NCBI GenBank assembly: GCA_964624795.1
Contig: CAZUZS010000120.1
Coordinates: forward strand, 1 to 9,753
Source of the DNA: CAZUZS01 sp964624795
GTDB lineage: Bacteria; Calditrichota; Calditrichia; RBG-13-44-9
Length of the DNA: 9,753 bases
Direction of reading: 5' to 3'
The notes beneath the pieces were generated by a model. That model searched no databases. It worked only from the letters and a program-made list of their open reading frames with translations, and had not been told where the DNA came from. The position numbers were made by a program, and so were the translations under genes. This document shows positions 1-5,619 of the stretch, piece by piece. Every line of letters begins with the position of its first letter. Within the stretch, counting starts at the first letter, position 1.

Positions 1-1
1 C

Positions 2-940
2 ATGTCGTCAAAATATAAAAAAATGGATTTCAGTGGCATAAAAACCTACTCCATTAAAGAGCGCTACAGCAAAGTGAAGGTGAGAGAATTTTCCCAACCG
101 GCGACAGGCCAAACAACCGTCGCGGAATTCGTGCGCAACCTGCCGGACATCCTGGTTGGCAAGGATTTCAGGGAATTTGTGGCACACTACAAGAATGCCG
201 TTCAAAACAAGAAGATGATCATCTGGATGATGGGCGCGCACGTGATCAAATGCGGTCTCAGCCCGCTGCTCATCGATCTTATGCAAAAGGGCTTTATCAC
301 GCACCTGGCGATGAACGGGGCGGGAGCCATTCACGATGTGGAAGTGGCAATGTGGGGCACAACCAGCGAAGACGTCGCAAAGGGACTGGAGGACGGCTCA
401 TTTGGGATGGCAGAAGAAACCGCCGGTTTTATCAACGGCGCACTGGCAGAAAATCTTGGAAATGACAAAGGCTATGCGGAATCGGTCGCTGAGAAACTGA
501 CCTCGCAAAAGGCACCGAACGAAAATCTGAGCCTGCTGGCGGGCGCTTTCCGCAACGACGTGCCGGTGAGCCTGCACCCGGCGCTGGGAACCGAAATTAT
601 CCACCAGCACCCCAACCTGGACGGCCGCGCCTTCGGTGAAAAATCGCTGCTGGATTTCCAGCTTTTCACGCACAGCGTTTCGGAATTGACGGAAGGCAGC
701 ATCGTGATCAACGCGGGATCGGCGGTCATCCTGCCCGAGGTCTTTCTCAAGGCGCTCACCGTGGTGAGGAACCTCGGCCGCCCGGCTTACGGCTTTTACA
801 GCGCGGTTTTCGACATGATTCGTCATTACCGCCCCACCGTAAATGTGATGCAGCGCCCCACCCAGAAACAGGGCAAGGGATACTATTTCGTCGGCCACCA
901 CGAGATCATGATCCCGCTGTTAGCGGCGGCGATTCAGTAA
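2..940 (+). CDS. Deoxyhypusine-synthase-like Rossmann-type protein (bacterial family, function unproven)
   Basis: A 312-residue protein resembling the bacterial proteins often labelled deoxyhypusine synthase-like or simply hypothetical; the match is from memory of the family, not a search. Visible conserved blocks are GAHVIKCGLSP (78-88), MNGAGAIHDVE (104-114), GTEIIHQHP (196-204), NAGSAVILPEVFLKAL (237-252), NVMQRPT (281-287) and GHHEIMIPLLA (298-308). The glycine-rich blocks fit a nucleotide-binding fold. Eukaryotic deoxyhypusine synthase uses NAD and spermidine to modify a lysine of eIF5A. Bacteria lack eIF5A, so another substrate is expected, for example a polyamine. I do not see the canonical active-site lysine segment of the eukaryotic enzyme. 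No signal peptide or membrane segment is apparent, so it is probably cytosolic. The first ATG begins at the second base of the window, so its ribosome site cannot be seen and a further upstream start is possible. Met8 is an alternative start but has no Shine-Dalgarno sequence. The C-terminus looks complete. It is the only plus-strand gene and converges on the 1128-2831 cluster. Confidence 0.8.
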   Translation: MSSKYKKMDFSGIKTYSIKERYSKVKVREFSQPATGQTTVAEFVRNLPDILVGKDFREFVAHYKNAVQNKKMIIWMMGAHVIKCGLSPLLIDLMQKGFITHLAMNGAGAIHDVEVAMWGTTSEDVAKGLEDGSFGMAEETAGFINGALAENLGNDKGYAESVAEKLTSQKAPNENLSLLAGAFRNDVPVSLHPALGTEIIHQHPNLDGRAFGEKSLLDFQLFTHSVSELTEGSIVINAGSAVILPEVFLKALTVVRNLGRPAYGFYSAVFDMIRHYRPTVNVMQRPTQKQGKGYYFVGHHEIMIPLLAAAIQ

Positions 941-1067
941 GGGAAGACTTTGAGGCACCTTGCAGGGATATTGGAATGCGAGAGGGCTGGAAGAGCGATA
1001 AGCGAGGAGCGAAAAATCGATCAGTGAGGCGTAGAGCGTGACGCGTCGCGTGTAATGCATAATTCCG

Positions 1068-1120
1068 AAGAACAAGAAACGACAGTTTTTCTCTTTGTTC
1101 TTTAATCTTTGATCTTTTTT
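1068..1120 (+). terminator. Possible terminator of the 2-940 gene
   Basis: The arms AAGAACAA (1068-1075) and TTGTTCTT (1095-1102) are perfectly complementary, and inside them AAAC (1077-1080) can pair with GTTT (1085-1088). A T-rich run continues to 1120 on the plus strand. The stem is AT-rich and lies about 130 nt past the stop codon, so it is a weak call. On the minus strand the hairpin is not followed by a U-tract. Confidence 0.35.
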
Positions 1121-1126
1121 CTTCTG
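1092..1126. repeat. Five tandem TCTTTNN-like heptamers
   Basis: Five consecutive 7-nt units read TCTTTGT, TCTTTAA, TCTTTGA, TCTTTTT and TCTTCTG. They lie between the convergent ends of the 2-940 and 1128-1541 genes and end just before the stop codon of the latter. Units share TCTT fully and TCTTT in four of five. Confidence 0.6.
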
Positions 1127-1127
1127 C

Positions 1128-1541
1128 TCAAGGTTGATTGACGAGCACCAGACCAATCGCAATCCCTGCGACATCCGCTGCCAAATCCTTCCACGAAAAA
1201 TGATTGTTTTTACGGGTCGAATCACGGAATTCTTTTCCTAATCCCAAGGCGAAGGAAATACCACCACCGGCAATCCTGGCATCCGATTTTTCGTTTCCCG
1301 CCTTCTGCAGCAGCTTCGAAAAAAAGACCGTGCTCATCAGGCTCACCATAAAATGCTGCACCTTATCGCTCGCGAAAAATGAATCTTTGTTTTTGCTAAA
1401 ACGATTGACATCACCGGAATCCGGACTCGAACCGGCATAAGACAGGCTGACTGATTCAAGCGGAACCTGCGCCTGAAGATTAAATCCGCTCAGGCAAACC
1501 AGGATCAAAATTGAACAGACAGGCGGAGTTCCGTGCGCCAT
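1128..1541 (-). CDS. YfiM/DUF2279-type small envelope protein
   Basis: A 137-residue protein with a hydrophobic N-terminal segment (about 8-24) ending near LQAQ, which fits a secretion signal. The core carries the pattern I associate with the YfiM (DUF2279) family: DKVQHF (59-64), a hydrophobic helix, GLGKEFRD (100-107), then FSWKDLAADVAG (115-126) and a final hydrophobic helix. Family members are small inner-membrane or lipoprotein-like proteins of unknown function; an acylation cysteine is not convincing here. The start overlaps the end of the upstream DUF5683 gene by 37 nt, so the two are probably co-transcribed and translationally coupled. The exact start is uncertain because of that long overlap. 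It is the last gene of the lipid kinase, DUF5683, YfiM-like run. Confidence 0.75.
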   Translation of the reverse strand: MAHGTPPVCSILILVCLSGFNLQAQVPLESVSLSYAGSSPDSGDVNRFSKNKDSFFASDKVQHFMVSLMSTVFFSKLLQKAGNEKSDARIAGGGISFALGLGKEFRDSTRKNNHFSWKDLAADVAGIAIGLVLVNQP

Positions 1542-2011
1542 TTGCCATCCTCAAAGCTTGTATTTTGCGCAAGTTTGACGGCTTCATTGAATTTGAACAA
1601 GTAGGCATCTACGTAGGCATCGGCCATGGTTACCAGGTAGGACAGCGCAAAATACCATGTATAAAGGTTCCGTTTCCCCTGGAAATCCGGATTTGCAGTG
1701 TCTTTCCATCGCCGCTGGTAGCGGAAAATATTATAGACCAAAAAGGAATTCAACGAGAACGCTACACCGGCTTTCCAGTACTGGTGTGTGTAAACCTGCC
1801 CCCAGCCTGGCAGAATCGCGGAGCGCAGCACCGCCCCCCCCGGGGATTTCAAAGGCCGGTCGGACAGCAGCCGGCTGGTATCTAACTGGGAGACGTTAAA
1901 TGCCGGTAGATCTGCTGCTGATTGGAATCGGGATTGGCCCAGCACGTTGCGCGAATTTGACAGCAATATCAGGAAGGAGATACCCGTAACTAAGGCCAAT
2001 CGTTTATTCAT
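1505..2011 (-). CDS. DUF5683-family membrane protein
   Basis: A 168-residue protein. Residues 1-26 form a signal peptide (basic start, hydrophobic ISFLILL, end at VLGQ). After a variable stretch comes the DUF5683 hallmark SPGGAVLRSAILPGWGQVY (56-74), followed by two hydrophobic segments (about 80-96 and 117-134) and the closing DAYVDAYLFKF (131-141). The family is common in FCB-group bacteria and its function is unknown. The glycine/proline-rich PGWGQ block preceding membrane helices is its most conserved part. ATG at 2011 overlaps the stop of the lipid kinase (2004) by 8 nt, a typical coupled arrangement. The recognition rests on remembered family motifs. An envelope role is inferred from the signal peptide and the neighbours. 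Confidence 0.8.
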   Translation of the reverse strand: MNKRLALVTGISFLILLSNSRNVLGQSRFQSAADLPAFNVSQLDTSRLLSDRPLKSPGGAVLRSAILPGWGQVYTHQYWKAGVAFSLNSFLVYNIFRYQRRWKDTANPDFQGKRNLYTWYFALSYLVTMADAYVDAYLFKFNEAVKLAQNTSFEDGKWRTELRLSVQF

Positions 2012-2831
2012 TCGCTTGCCAATCCTGTTCTTTCGGATTATAGATTACCTCCAGTGCATTGGGCAAAATCGATATATCGAGCTCTTTCAGATTCATTCCA
2101 AGAAGCTCCCCATCGGCGTGGACCGCAATCCCTTTTTCGGAGGTGATTTTCAGCTTGTCGGTGCGCAGCATTTGCACCTGTTTTATTGATGTATGAGAGC
2201 CGTTCAGTGCCTTGGGTAAATTTATCAAAGCTTCTCTTTTCTTGAGCGCCCGAATAATGCACACATCGAATTTTCCGTCATCGATTGCCGCTTGCGGGGT
2301 CAGGTAAAAGCCGCCCCCCATCGCAACGCCGTTGCCAACCGCAATAAGGAAGATTTTCTTCTCCTCGACGCTGCCGTTGGCCGAAAAAGTGACCGGTTCA
2401 TTCTTGTAAAGGAACAGTGTTTTTAAAACCGAATAGAGGTAAATGAGAAATCCCCGCAGCCGCTTGACCTTCAGGCTTTCCCGCACCACCCAGGCATCGA
2501 AACCGATCCCCAGGCCGTTCGGAAAAATAACATCACCAACTTTGCCCACATCGATTCTCATACGATTGTTCCGGCATATAATCTCCACTGCCTGGCCCAC
2601 ATCCGCCGGCAGATTGAACATCTTCACGAAGTCGTTCCCGCTCCCGATGGGAATGACCGCCAGTACGGCTTTCCCTCCCATCATTCCATTTACCACTTCG
2701 TGCAATGTGCCATCCCCTCCCGCCACGATGATGACTGAAAAATCATTCTTAATCCGGGAGGCAATTTCTTTGGCATGTCCCGGATATTCCGTCAGGAATA
2801 TCTCCACATTGCCGCACCTTTTTTCTACGAT
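2004..2831 (-). CDS. Diacylglycerol/lipid kinase (YegS/BmrU-like), 5' end lost in the gap
   Basis: The visible 275 residues carry the diacylglycerol kinase catalytic domain: GGDGT at visible residues 38-42 (nucleotide binding), PIGSGNDF at 61-68 (equivalent of the PxGTxNDF motif), and in the C-terminal half GNGVAMGGGF followed by AIDDGKFDV, the usual DG-containing loop. The family phosphorylates diacylglycerol, sphingoid bases or related lipids with ATP at the inner face of the membrane. The reading frame is open upstream into the N run, and the first visible residues (IVEKRCG) are clearly internal. A GTG at 2807 is available but would delete part of the N-terminal lobe, so I treat the 5' end as missing. 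An ATG at 2937, just beyond the gap, would give a normal N-terminal length, but only if the true gap length is a multiple of three. It is the first gene of an overlapping run with DUF5683 and the YfiM-like gene. Confidence 0.88.
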   Translation of the reverse strand: MVEKRCGNVEIFLTEYPGHAKEIASRIKNDFSVIIVAGGDGTLHEVVNGMMGGKAVLAVIPIGSGNDFVKMFNLPADVGQAVEIICRNNRMRIDVGKVGDVIFPNGLGIGFDAWVVRESLKVKRLRGFLIYLYSVLKTLFLYKNEPVTFSANGSVEEKKIFLIAVGNGVAMGGGFYLTPQAAIDDGKFDVCIIRALKKREALINLPKALNGSHTSIKQVQMLRTDKLKITSEKGIAVHADGELLGMNLKELDISILPNALEVIYNPKEQDWQANE

Positions 2832-2931
2832 NNNNNNNNNNNNNNNNNNNNNNNNNNNNNNNNNNNNNNNNNNNNNNNNNNNNNNNNNNNNNNNNNNNNN
2901 NNNNNNNNNNNNNNNNNNNNNNNNNNNNNNN
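2832..2931. other. Assembly gap, 100 N
   Basis: Exactly 100 undetermined bases. A round 100 is a common scaffold placeholder, so the true length may differ. It removes the start of the lipid kinase gene and probably nothing else, because ridA ends at 3010 and the kinase frame is open up to 2831. Confidence 0.97.
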
Positions 2932-3009
2932 CCTCATTTGCTATTCTTTTTGCAGAATTCCGCGCATGGACATTCAGTGAAACTAATCATTAAAAAAACA
3001 CTGGACCGG

Positions 3010-3390
3010 TTACCCCACTTCGGCAACGCATTCAATTTCCACCAAAACATCCTTAGGTAGTCTGGCTACTTCCACCGCCGAGCGGGCGGGAGAATTCTCA
3101 GAAAAGAACTGTGCATAAACGCCATTCATGTCCGCGAAATCGTTCATGTTTTTCAGGAACACCGTGGTTTTAACAACTTTGGTCAAATTGCTGCCGGCAG
3201 CTTTCAGAACCGCTTCCAGATTGCGAATTGCCAGCCGGGTTTGCTTTATGATGTCATTCTCTTCCAGCTTTCCGGTCACAGGATCAATGGCAATCTGCCC
3301 GGCGGTGAACACCAGGTTTCCGACGACAACGGCTTGGTTGTACGGCCCAACGGGCGCCGGTGCTTCAGATGTTGTCACTATTTTTTTCAA
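3010..3390 (-). CDS. ridA: RidA family enamine/imine deaminase
   Basis: With a TTG start at 3390 the protein has 126 residues, the normal RidA (YjgF/YER057c/UK114) length. It hydrolyses reactive enamine/imine intermediates, such as 2-aminoacrylate from threonine dehydratase, in the cytosol as a trimer. Family marks are APAPVGPYNQAV (10-21), FTAGQIAID (28-36), VVKTTVFL (72-79) and PARSAVEVARLPKD (101-114), with Arg103 in the position of the substrate-carboxylate arginine, and the closing VEIECVA with Glu120. A longer reading from GTG at 3417 adds nine residues, but its only purine-rich site touches the GTG. The TTG instead has GGAGG with 5 nt spacing. It stands 85 nt downstream of the yciO-like gene on the same strand. 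Confidence 0.93.
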   Translation of the reverse strand: MKKIVTTSEAPAPVGPYNQAVVVGNLVFTAGQIAIDPVTGKLEENDIIKQTRLAIRNLEAVLKAAGSNLTKVVKTTVFLKNMNDFADMNGVYAQFFSENSPARSAVEVARLPKDVLVEIECVAEVG

Positions 3391-3395
3391 TCTGG

Positions 3396-3400
3396 CCTCC
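3396..3400 (-). promoter_or_regulatory. Ribosome binding site choosing the ridA TTG start
   Basis: GGAGG on the minus strand, 5 nt before the TTG at 3390. It supports TTG over the upstream GTG at 3417, whose nearest GAGGA has no spacer. Confidence 0.7.
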
Positions 3401-3475
3401 GGTTTTATTTTGTTCACTCCTCAAATAGATCCTATCGATCATTTCTTATTTATAATTTAGGCATATTAATTCAGC

Positions 3476-4093
3476 TTAATCAAAGAGTTTTTCCAGATCG
3501 CCCTTTCCTTCGCGAAGGATTCGAACTTCATCATCTATCAGACTTACCACGGTGGATTCCATTGCTTCCGGCAGCCAGTCACCATCCAACATCAGGTTCA
3601 CCTCGTTGCCATAGCGCGTTTCAATCTCATTCGGATTGTTCAACAACTCACCCGGTGCCTGGTTGACGGAAGTATTTACCAGCGGATGACCAAATTCTTC
3701 AAGCAGCATCCGGCAAACCGTATTATCCGGAATCCTTATCCCCACCTCTTTTCTTTTACTCAGCATGGTGCGGGGTATCTCACGGGTGGCCGGTAAAATA
3801 AAGGTGTAGGGTCCGGGCAAACAATGGCGCAATAACCGGTAAGCATAATTGGAAATCCGGGCATAAAAACTGGCTTGGTGAATATCTTTCAGAATAAGGC
3901 TCACCGGGTCGAATTTGCTTTTCCCTTTCAGACGATATATGCGTTCCAATGCACGCTTGTTGTAGAGATCGCAGCCAATACCATAAACGGTATCCGTGGG
4001 ATACACAATCACCCCGCCATCGCCAAGCATCTCAACTGCTTTGGAAATGGCTCGCTTTTCAGGATTCTCCATGTGGACATCGTAACGGATCAT
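3476..4093 (-). CDS. YciO/Sua5/YrdC-family protein (L-threonylcarbamoyladenylate synthase-like)
   Basis: A 205-residue single-domain member of the YrdC superfamily. TsaC/Sua5 enzymes make threonylcarbamoyl-AMP from threonine, bicarbonate and ATP for the t6A modification of tRNA position 37. Visible motifs are GGVIVYPTDTVYGIGCD (26-42), the basic stretch RLKGKSKFDPVSLIL (54-68), LPGPYTFILPAT, KRKEVGIRIPDN, and NTSVNQ, which is in the place of the usual STSAN. Several features (PYTFILPATREIPRTML, the KRKEVGIR block) look more like the YciO branch than TsaC, so full TsaC activity is uncertain. It lacks the C-terminal Sua5 domain. ATG at 4093 overlaps the stop of the upstream membrane protein as ATGA, so the two are coupled. 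Confidence 0.88.
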   Translation of the reverse strand: MIRYDVHMENPEKRAISKAVEMLGDGGVIVYPTDTVYGIGCDLYNKRALERIYRLKGKSKFDPVSLILKDIHQASFYARISNYAYRLLRHCLPGPYTFILPATREIPRTMLSKRKEVGIRIPDNTVCRMLLEEFGHPLVNTSVNQAPGELLNNPNEIETRYGNEVNLMLDGDWLPEAMESTVVSLIDDEVRILREGKGDLEKLFD

Positions 4094-4515
4094 CGGCTTT
4101 CTTCTCCACCCGTATTGCCGGTATATCTGTAAAGACGAAAAATAAGAACCGACGACAACGCGCCCAGAAGGGATAAGAAGACATCAAGACGGACAAAATT
4201 TAGAAAAGACTGGATAATCATCCCCAGAAATAGTATCCAGCTCAAAATATAAAATTTTGCCCGTATATTGTGCCGAATCGAAAAATACGTTCTATCCAGC
4301 ATTGTGACAACCAATATCGAGACTATGGACAAAAGCACCGGCAGCACAATCCACATCAAGGGGTTCAAGAACGGCAGTGCCGTGAGTGCATGCTTTTCCA
4401 ATTGTTGCCACACGACCACATACAAATTGGTAAGGATAAAAATGCTCAATAAAACAGAAAGGCAGAGTGTGCTAGCCCGGCCTAATATTTGAATTCGTTT
4501 CGAATACCGATCCAT
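4090..4515 (-). CDS. Four-helix integral membrane protein, unrecognised
   Basis: I do not recognise this 141-residue protein. It has four hydrophobic segments (about 15-36, 48-72, 87-108 and 111-129), short loops with RTYFSIRHNIRAK between helices 2 and 3, and a short polar C-terminus (TGGEESR). By the positive-inside rule, the basic N-terminus (MDRYSKR) and the basic central loop both point to the cytoplasm. The gene overlaps the YciO-like gene by 4 nt (ATGA), which argues that it is real and co-expressed. The Shine-Dalgarno sequence before the ATG at 4515 is weak (GGACG). No catalytic residue pattern is evident. Confidence 0.75.
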   Translation of the reverse strand: MDRYSKRIQILGRASTLCLSVLLSIFILTNLYVVVWQQLEKHALTALPFLNPLMWIVLPVLLSIVSILVVTMLDRTYFSIRHNIRAKFYILSWILFLGMIIQSFLNFVRLDVFLSLLGALSSVLIFRLYRYTGNTGGEESR

Positions 4516-4648
4516 TTTTTCGTCCGGTTAAACCTGATTAAAATAACTGGGATAATAGAATTTTACAATACCAAAAAATAAACTTTGTTTACCAGATTCC
4601 CTCTGGCTGTTGATACGAGATATAATAAAAACGGGACTTGCGACTTTC

Positions 4649-4863
4649 AGCACCTTTTTGGAAGGTGCTTATATGGAGGAAGAGAATTTATCCGCGTCTA
4701 CCGATAGCTTCCTCAAAGCGCGACAAGAAGGTTTGACTGAGGAGAACAGATCGAATAACAAACGCGGAGTTCTTTAAATGAAATTAGTCCATATTCCCAA
4801 AAAGCATGCCGGAGCATAATGAAACTAAGACGCGATTTGACATAGTTATCCCTTGGGGAGGGG
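4649..4863 (+). ncRNA. Candidate GGA-hairpin RNA beside csrA (speculative)
   Basis: Stem-loops on the plus strand: AGCACCTT/AAGGTGCT (4649-4656 with 4662-4669, loop TTTGG followed by A); GAGGAAG/CTTCCTC (4676-4682 with 4708-4714) with inner TATC/GATA; ATGC/GCAT with a CGGA tetraloop (4806-4817); CCCTT/AGGGG with a GGGG loop (4850-4863, one wobble pair). CsrA binds GGA presented in hairpin loops, so this resembles CsrB/RsmZ-type sponges in kind. TATAAT at 4621 could be a -10 box, but no -35 is visible and no terminator follows. The transcript would also run into csrA from the opposite side. Confidence 0.2.
4673..4777 (+). CDS. Tiny ORF, 34 residues, doubtful
   Basis: Begins MEEENLSASTDSFL and ends NNKRGVL. 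It is very polar, with no membrane segment and no known family. There is no clear Shine-Dalgarno site; upstream is the arm AAGGTGCT, whose AAGG is 7 nt before the ATG. A second ORF of 13 codons starts on the next base (ATG at 4778) and a third of 8 codons overlaps it as TAATG (4819). The tandem arrangement is curious but may be chance. It overlaps the GGA-rich hairpins. Confidence 0.15.
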   Translation: MEEENLSASTDSFLKARQEGLTEENRSNNKRGVL

Positions 4864-4886
4864 AAAATCGAAAAAAGATGGGAAGA

Positions 4887-5123
4887 TTATTTCTTGCTTT
4901 TCTTGAAGATTTGAGCGGCTTGTTTTAGCTCATCACTGGAGGCAGAAGAAGCCCGCACATTTTCTTGTTTTATGCGCTCGTAGACCTCTTCCCTGAATAT
5001 CGTAATATCTCGAGGCGCTTCTATACCAATTTTTACTTGTTTTCCATCAATATCAACTACGGTAATCTTGATATTATCACCTATGTTGATGGATTCGCCT
5101 AACCTCCTTGTTAAAACTAACAT
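4887..5123 (-). CDS. csrA: Carbon storage regulator CsrA
   Basis: A 78-residue CsrA/RsmA homologue. It is a homodimeric RNA-binding protein that recognises GGA in hairpin loops and blocks or stabilises mRNAs. Residues needed for RNA binding are present: Leu4 and Arg6 in MLVLTRRLGE, and Arg44 in FREEVYERI; IGIEAPRDI matches the conserved beta-strand block. The C-terminal tail (about 56-78, basic at the end) is longer than in the E. coli 61-residue protein, as in many non-gamma bacteria. The site GAGG lies 7 nt before the ATG. It appears monocistronic, with its own promoter upstream and no neighbour on the same strand within 370 nt downstream. No fliW, whose product antagonises CsrA in many bacteria, is in the window. 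Confidence 0.96.
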   Translation of the reverse strand: MLVLTRRLGESINIGDNIKITVVDIDGKQVKIGIEAPRDITIFREEVYERIKQENVRASSASSDELKQAAQIFKKSKK

Positions 5124-5152
5124 AAATTTACCTCGCGACTTAGGTTTTTGAA

Positions 5153-5181
5153 AATTTAACTAAACCTGTCCTAAAAGTCAA
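5153..5181 (-). promoter_or_regulatory. Likely sigma-70 promoter of csrA
   Basis: TTGACT (5181 to 5176) as -35 and TAAATT (5158 to 5153, 17 nt spacer) or TTAAAT (5159 to 5154, 16 nt spacer) as -10. The predicted start near 5147 leaves a 5' leader of about 24 nt that includes the GAGG ribosome site (5131-5134). There is no GGA overlapping the ribosome site, so simple CsrA autorepression is not evident. Confidence 0.5.
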
Positions 5182-5393
5182 TACCCAATCATAAGTTTCT
5201 ATATGTTTTGTGAATTTTTTTAAAGATAAGTGATTATCTATAAAAATGGGTGATGTTTCGATCATGCGAATTCGTAATGGAAAATATTGCAATCGCTGTA
5301 TATATGAAAATGTCGGAAAATCTGCTGCGATGTATAAATTTATATTCCGTTCCGTGAATTCATCGCTCCTCGCGGAATGGCAATGATATCCAA

Positions 5394-5444
5394 TCGCGGC
5401 GCCATATTCCCGGCGATATCCCGGGAGACTTGATAACGCCGCGA
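5394..5444. repeat. Nested GC-rich inverted repeats
   Basis: The outer arms TCGCGGCG (5394-5401) and CGCCGCGA (5437-5444) are perfectly complementary. Inside them TCCCGG (5408-5413) pairs with CCGGGA (5421-5426) around the loop CGATATC. The two-tier structure could form as RNA from either strand. It is not followed by a T-run on either strand, so it is not a standard terminator. Confidence 0.6.
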
Positions 5445-5469
5445 AAGCTTGATTTCCCATGCAGGGCCC

Positions 5470-5507
5470 TTACACACCATAAAGAATCGCGCACCAGGGA
5501 TGTGTAA
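5470..5507. repeat. Inverted repeat TTACACA / TGTGTAA
   Basis: Perfect 7-nt arms at 5470-5476 and 5501-5507 with a 24-nt spacer. It could be a protein-binding site or an RNA stem. Confidence 0.4.
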
Positions 5508-5515
5508 AACGGCTT

Positions 5516-5552
5516 CTCAACCAACTCAGTAACCCGTCATGCTTTTGTTGAG
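5516..5552. repeat. Inverted repeat CTCAAC / GTTGAG
   Basis: Perfect 6-nt arms at 5516-5521 and 5547-5552. Short, and notable only because it continues the series of inverted repeats downstream of grpE. Confidence 0.3.
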
Positions 5553-5597
5553 TCTTAACAATCTTTTAGGCAGGCTCCGCTCCCAACCCCGATTCGG

Positions 5598-5619
5598 AAG
5601 GCGGTTATTAATTCGCCTT
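5598..5619 (-). terminator. Hairpin spanning the grpE stop codon
   Basis: Read on the minus strand, AAGGCG in the last codons of grpE pairs with CGCCTT just after a tandem TAATAA stop, with a 10-nt AT-rich loop. There is no U-tract on this strand, so it may protect the 3' end or work together with the hairpins downstream rather than terminate by itself. Confidence 0.35.

Larger units (their letters stand above)
4516..4886. other. Intergenic stretch, GGA-rich with hairpins; no recognised gene
   Basis: 371 nt between csrA and the four-helix protein, both on the minus strand. The first 120 nt are AT-rich and must hold the promoter of the 4515 gene, though I see no clear consensus. From 4630 on, the plus strand has ten GGA triplets in about 250 nt (TCC: five) and several small hairpins. 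Three tiny abutting plus-strand ORFs lie at 4673-4845. Confidence 0.6.
5124..5607. other. Intergenic stretch between grpE and csrA with a chain of inverted repeats
   Basis: 484 nt. The csrA-proximal part (5124-5340) is AT-rich and holds the csrA promoter. The grpE-proximal part (5340-5607) is more GC-rich and contains inverted repeats at 5394-5444, 5470-5507 and 5516-5552, with another at the grpE stop (5598-5619). I found no convincing gene or tRNA. The only sizeable reading frame (5140-5460, minus) resembles nothing I know. Confidence 0.6.

Noticed and set aside
398..901. 167-codon minus-strand ORF opposite the 2-940 gene
   Set aside because: Antisense shadow of a gene with clear conserved motifs.
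983..1015. Shared 11-mer (GCGAGGAGCGA) with the complement of the region near 5365, as a dispersed repeat
   Set aside because: An 11-nt match between two places in 10 kb is expected by chance and the flanks do not align.
4621..4626. Perfect TATAAT on the plus strand as a promoter
   Set aside because: No -35 hexamer at 16-18 nt and no extended -10; noted only as weak support for the candidate RNA.
5140..5460. 106-codon minus-strand ORF upstream of csrA
   Set aside because: It resembles no family I know (not FliW), spans the nested inverted repeats, and its 3' end contains the csrA promoter; its ribosome site is weak. Probably a chance frame.
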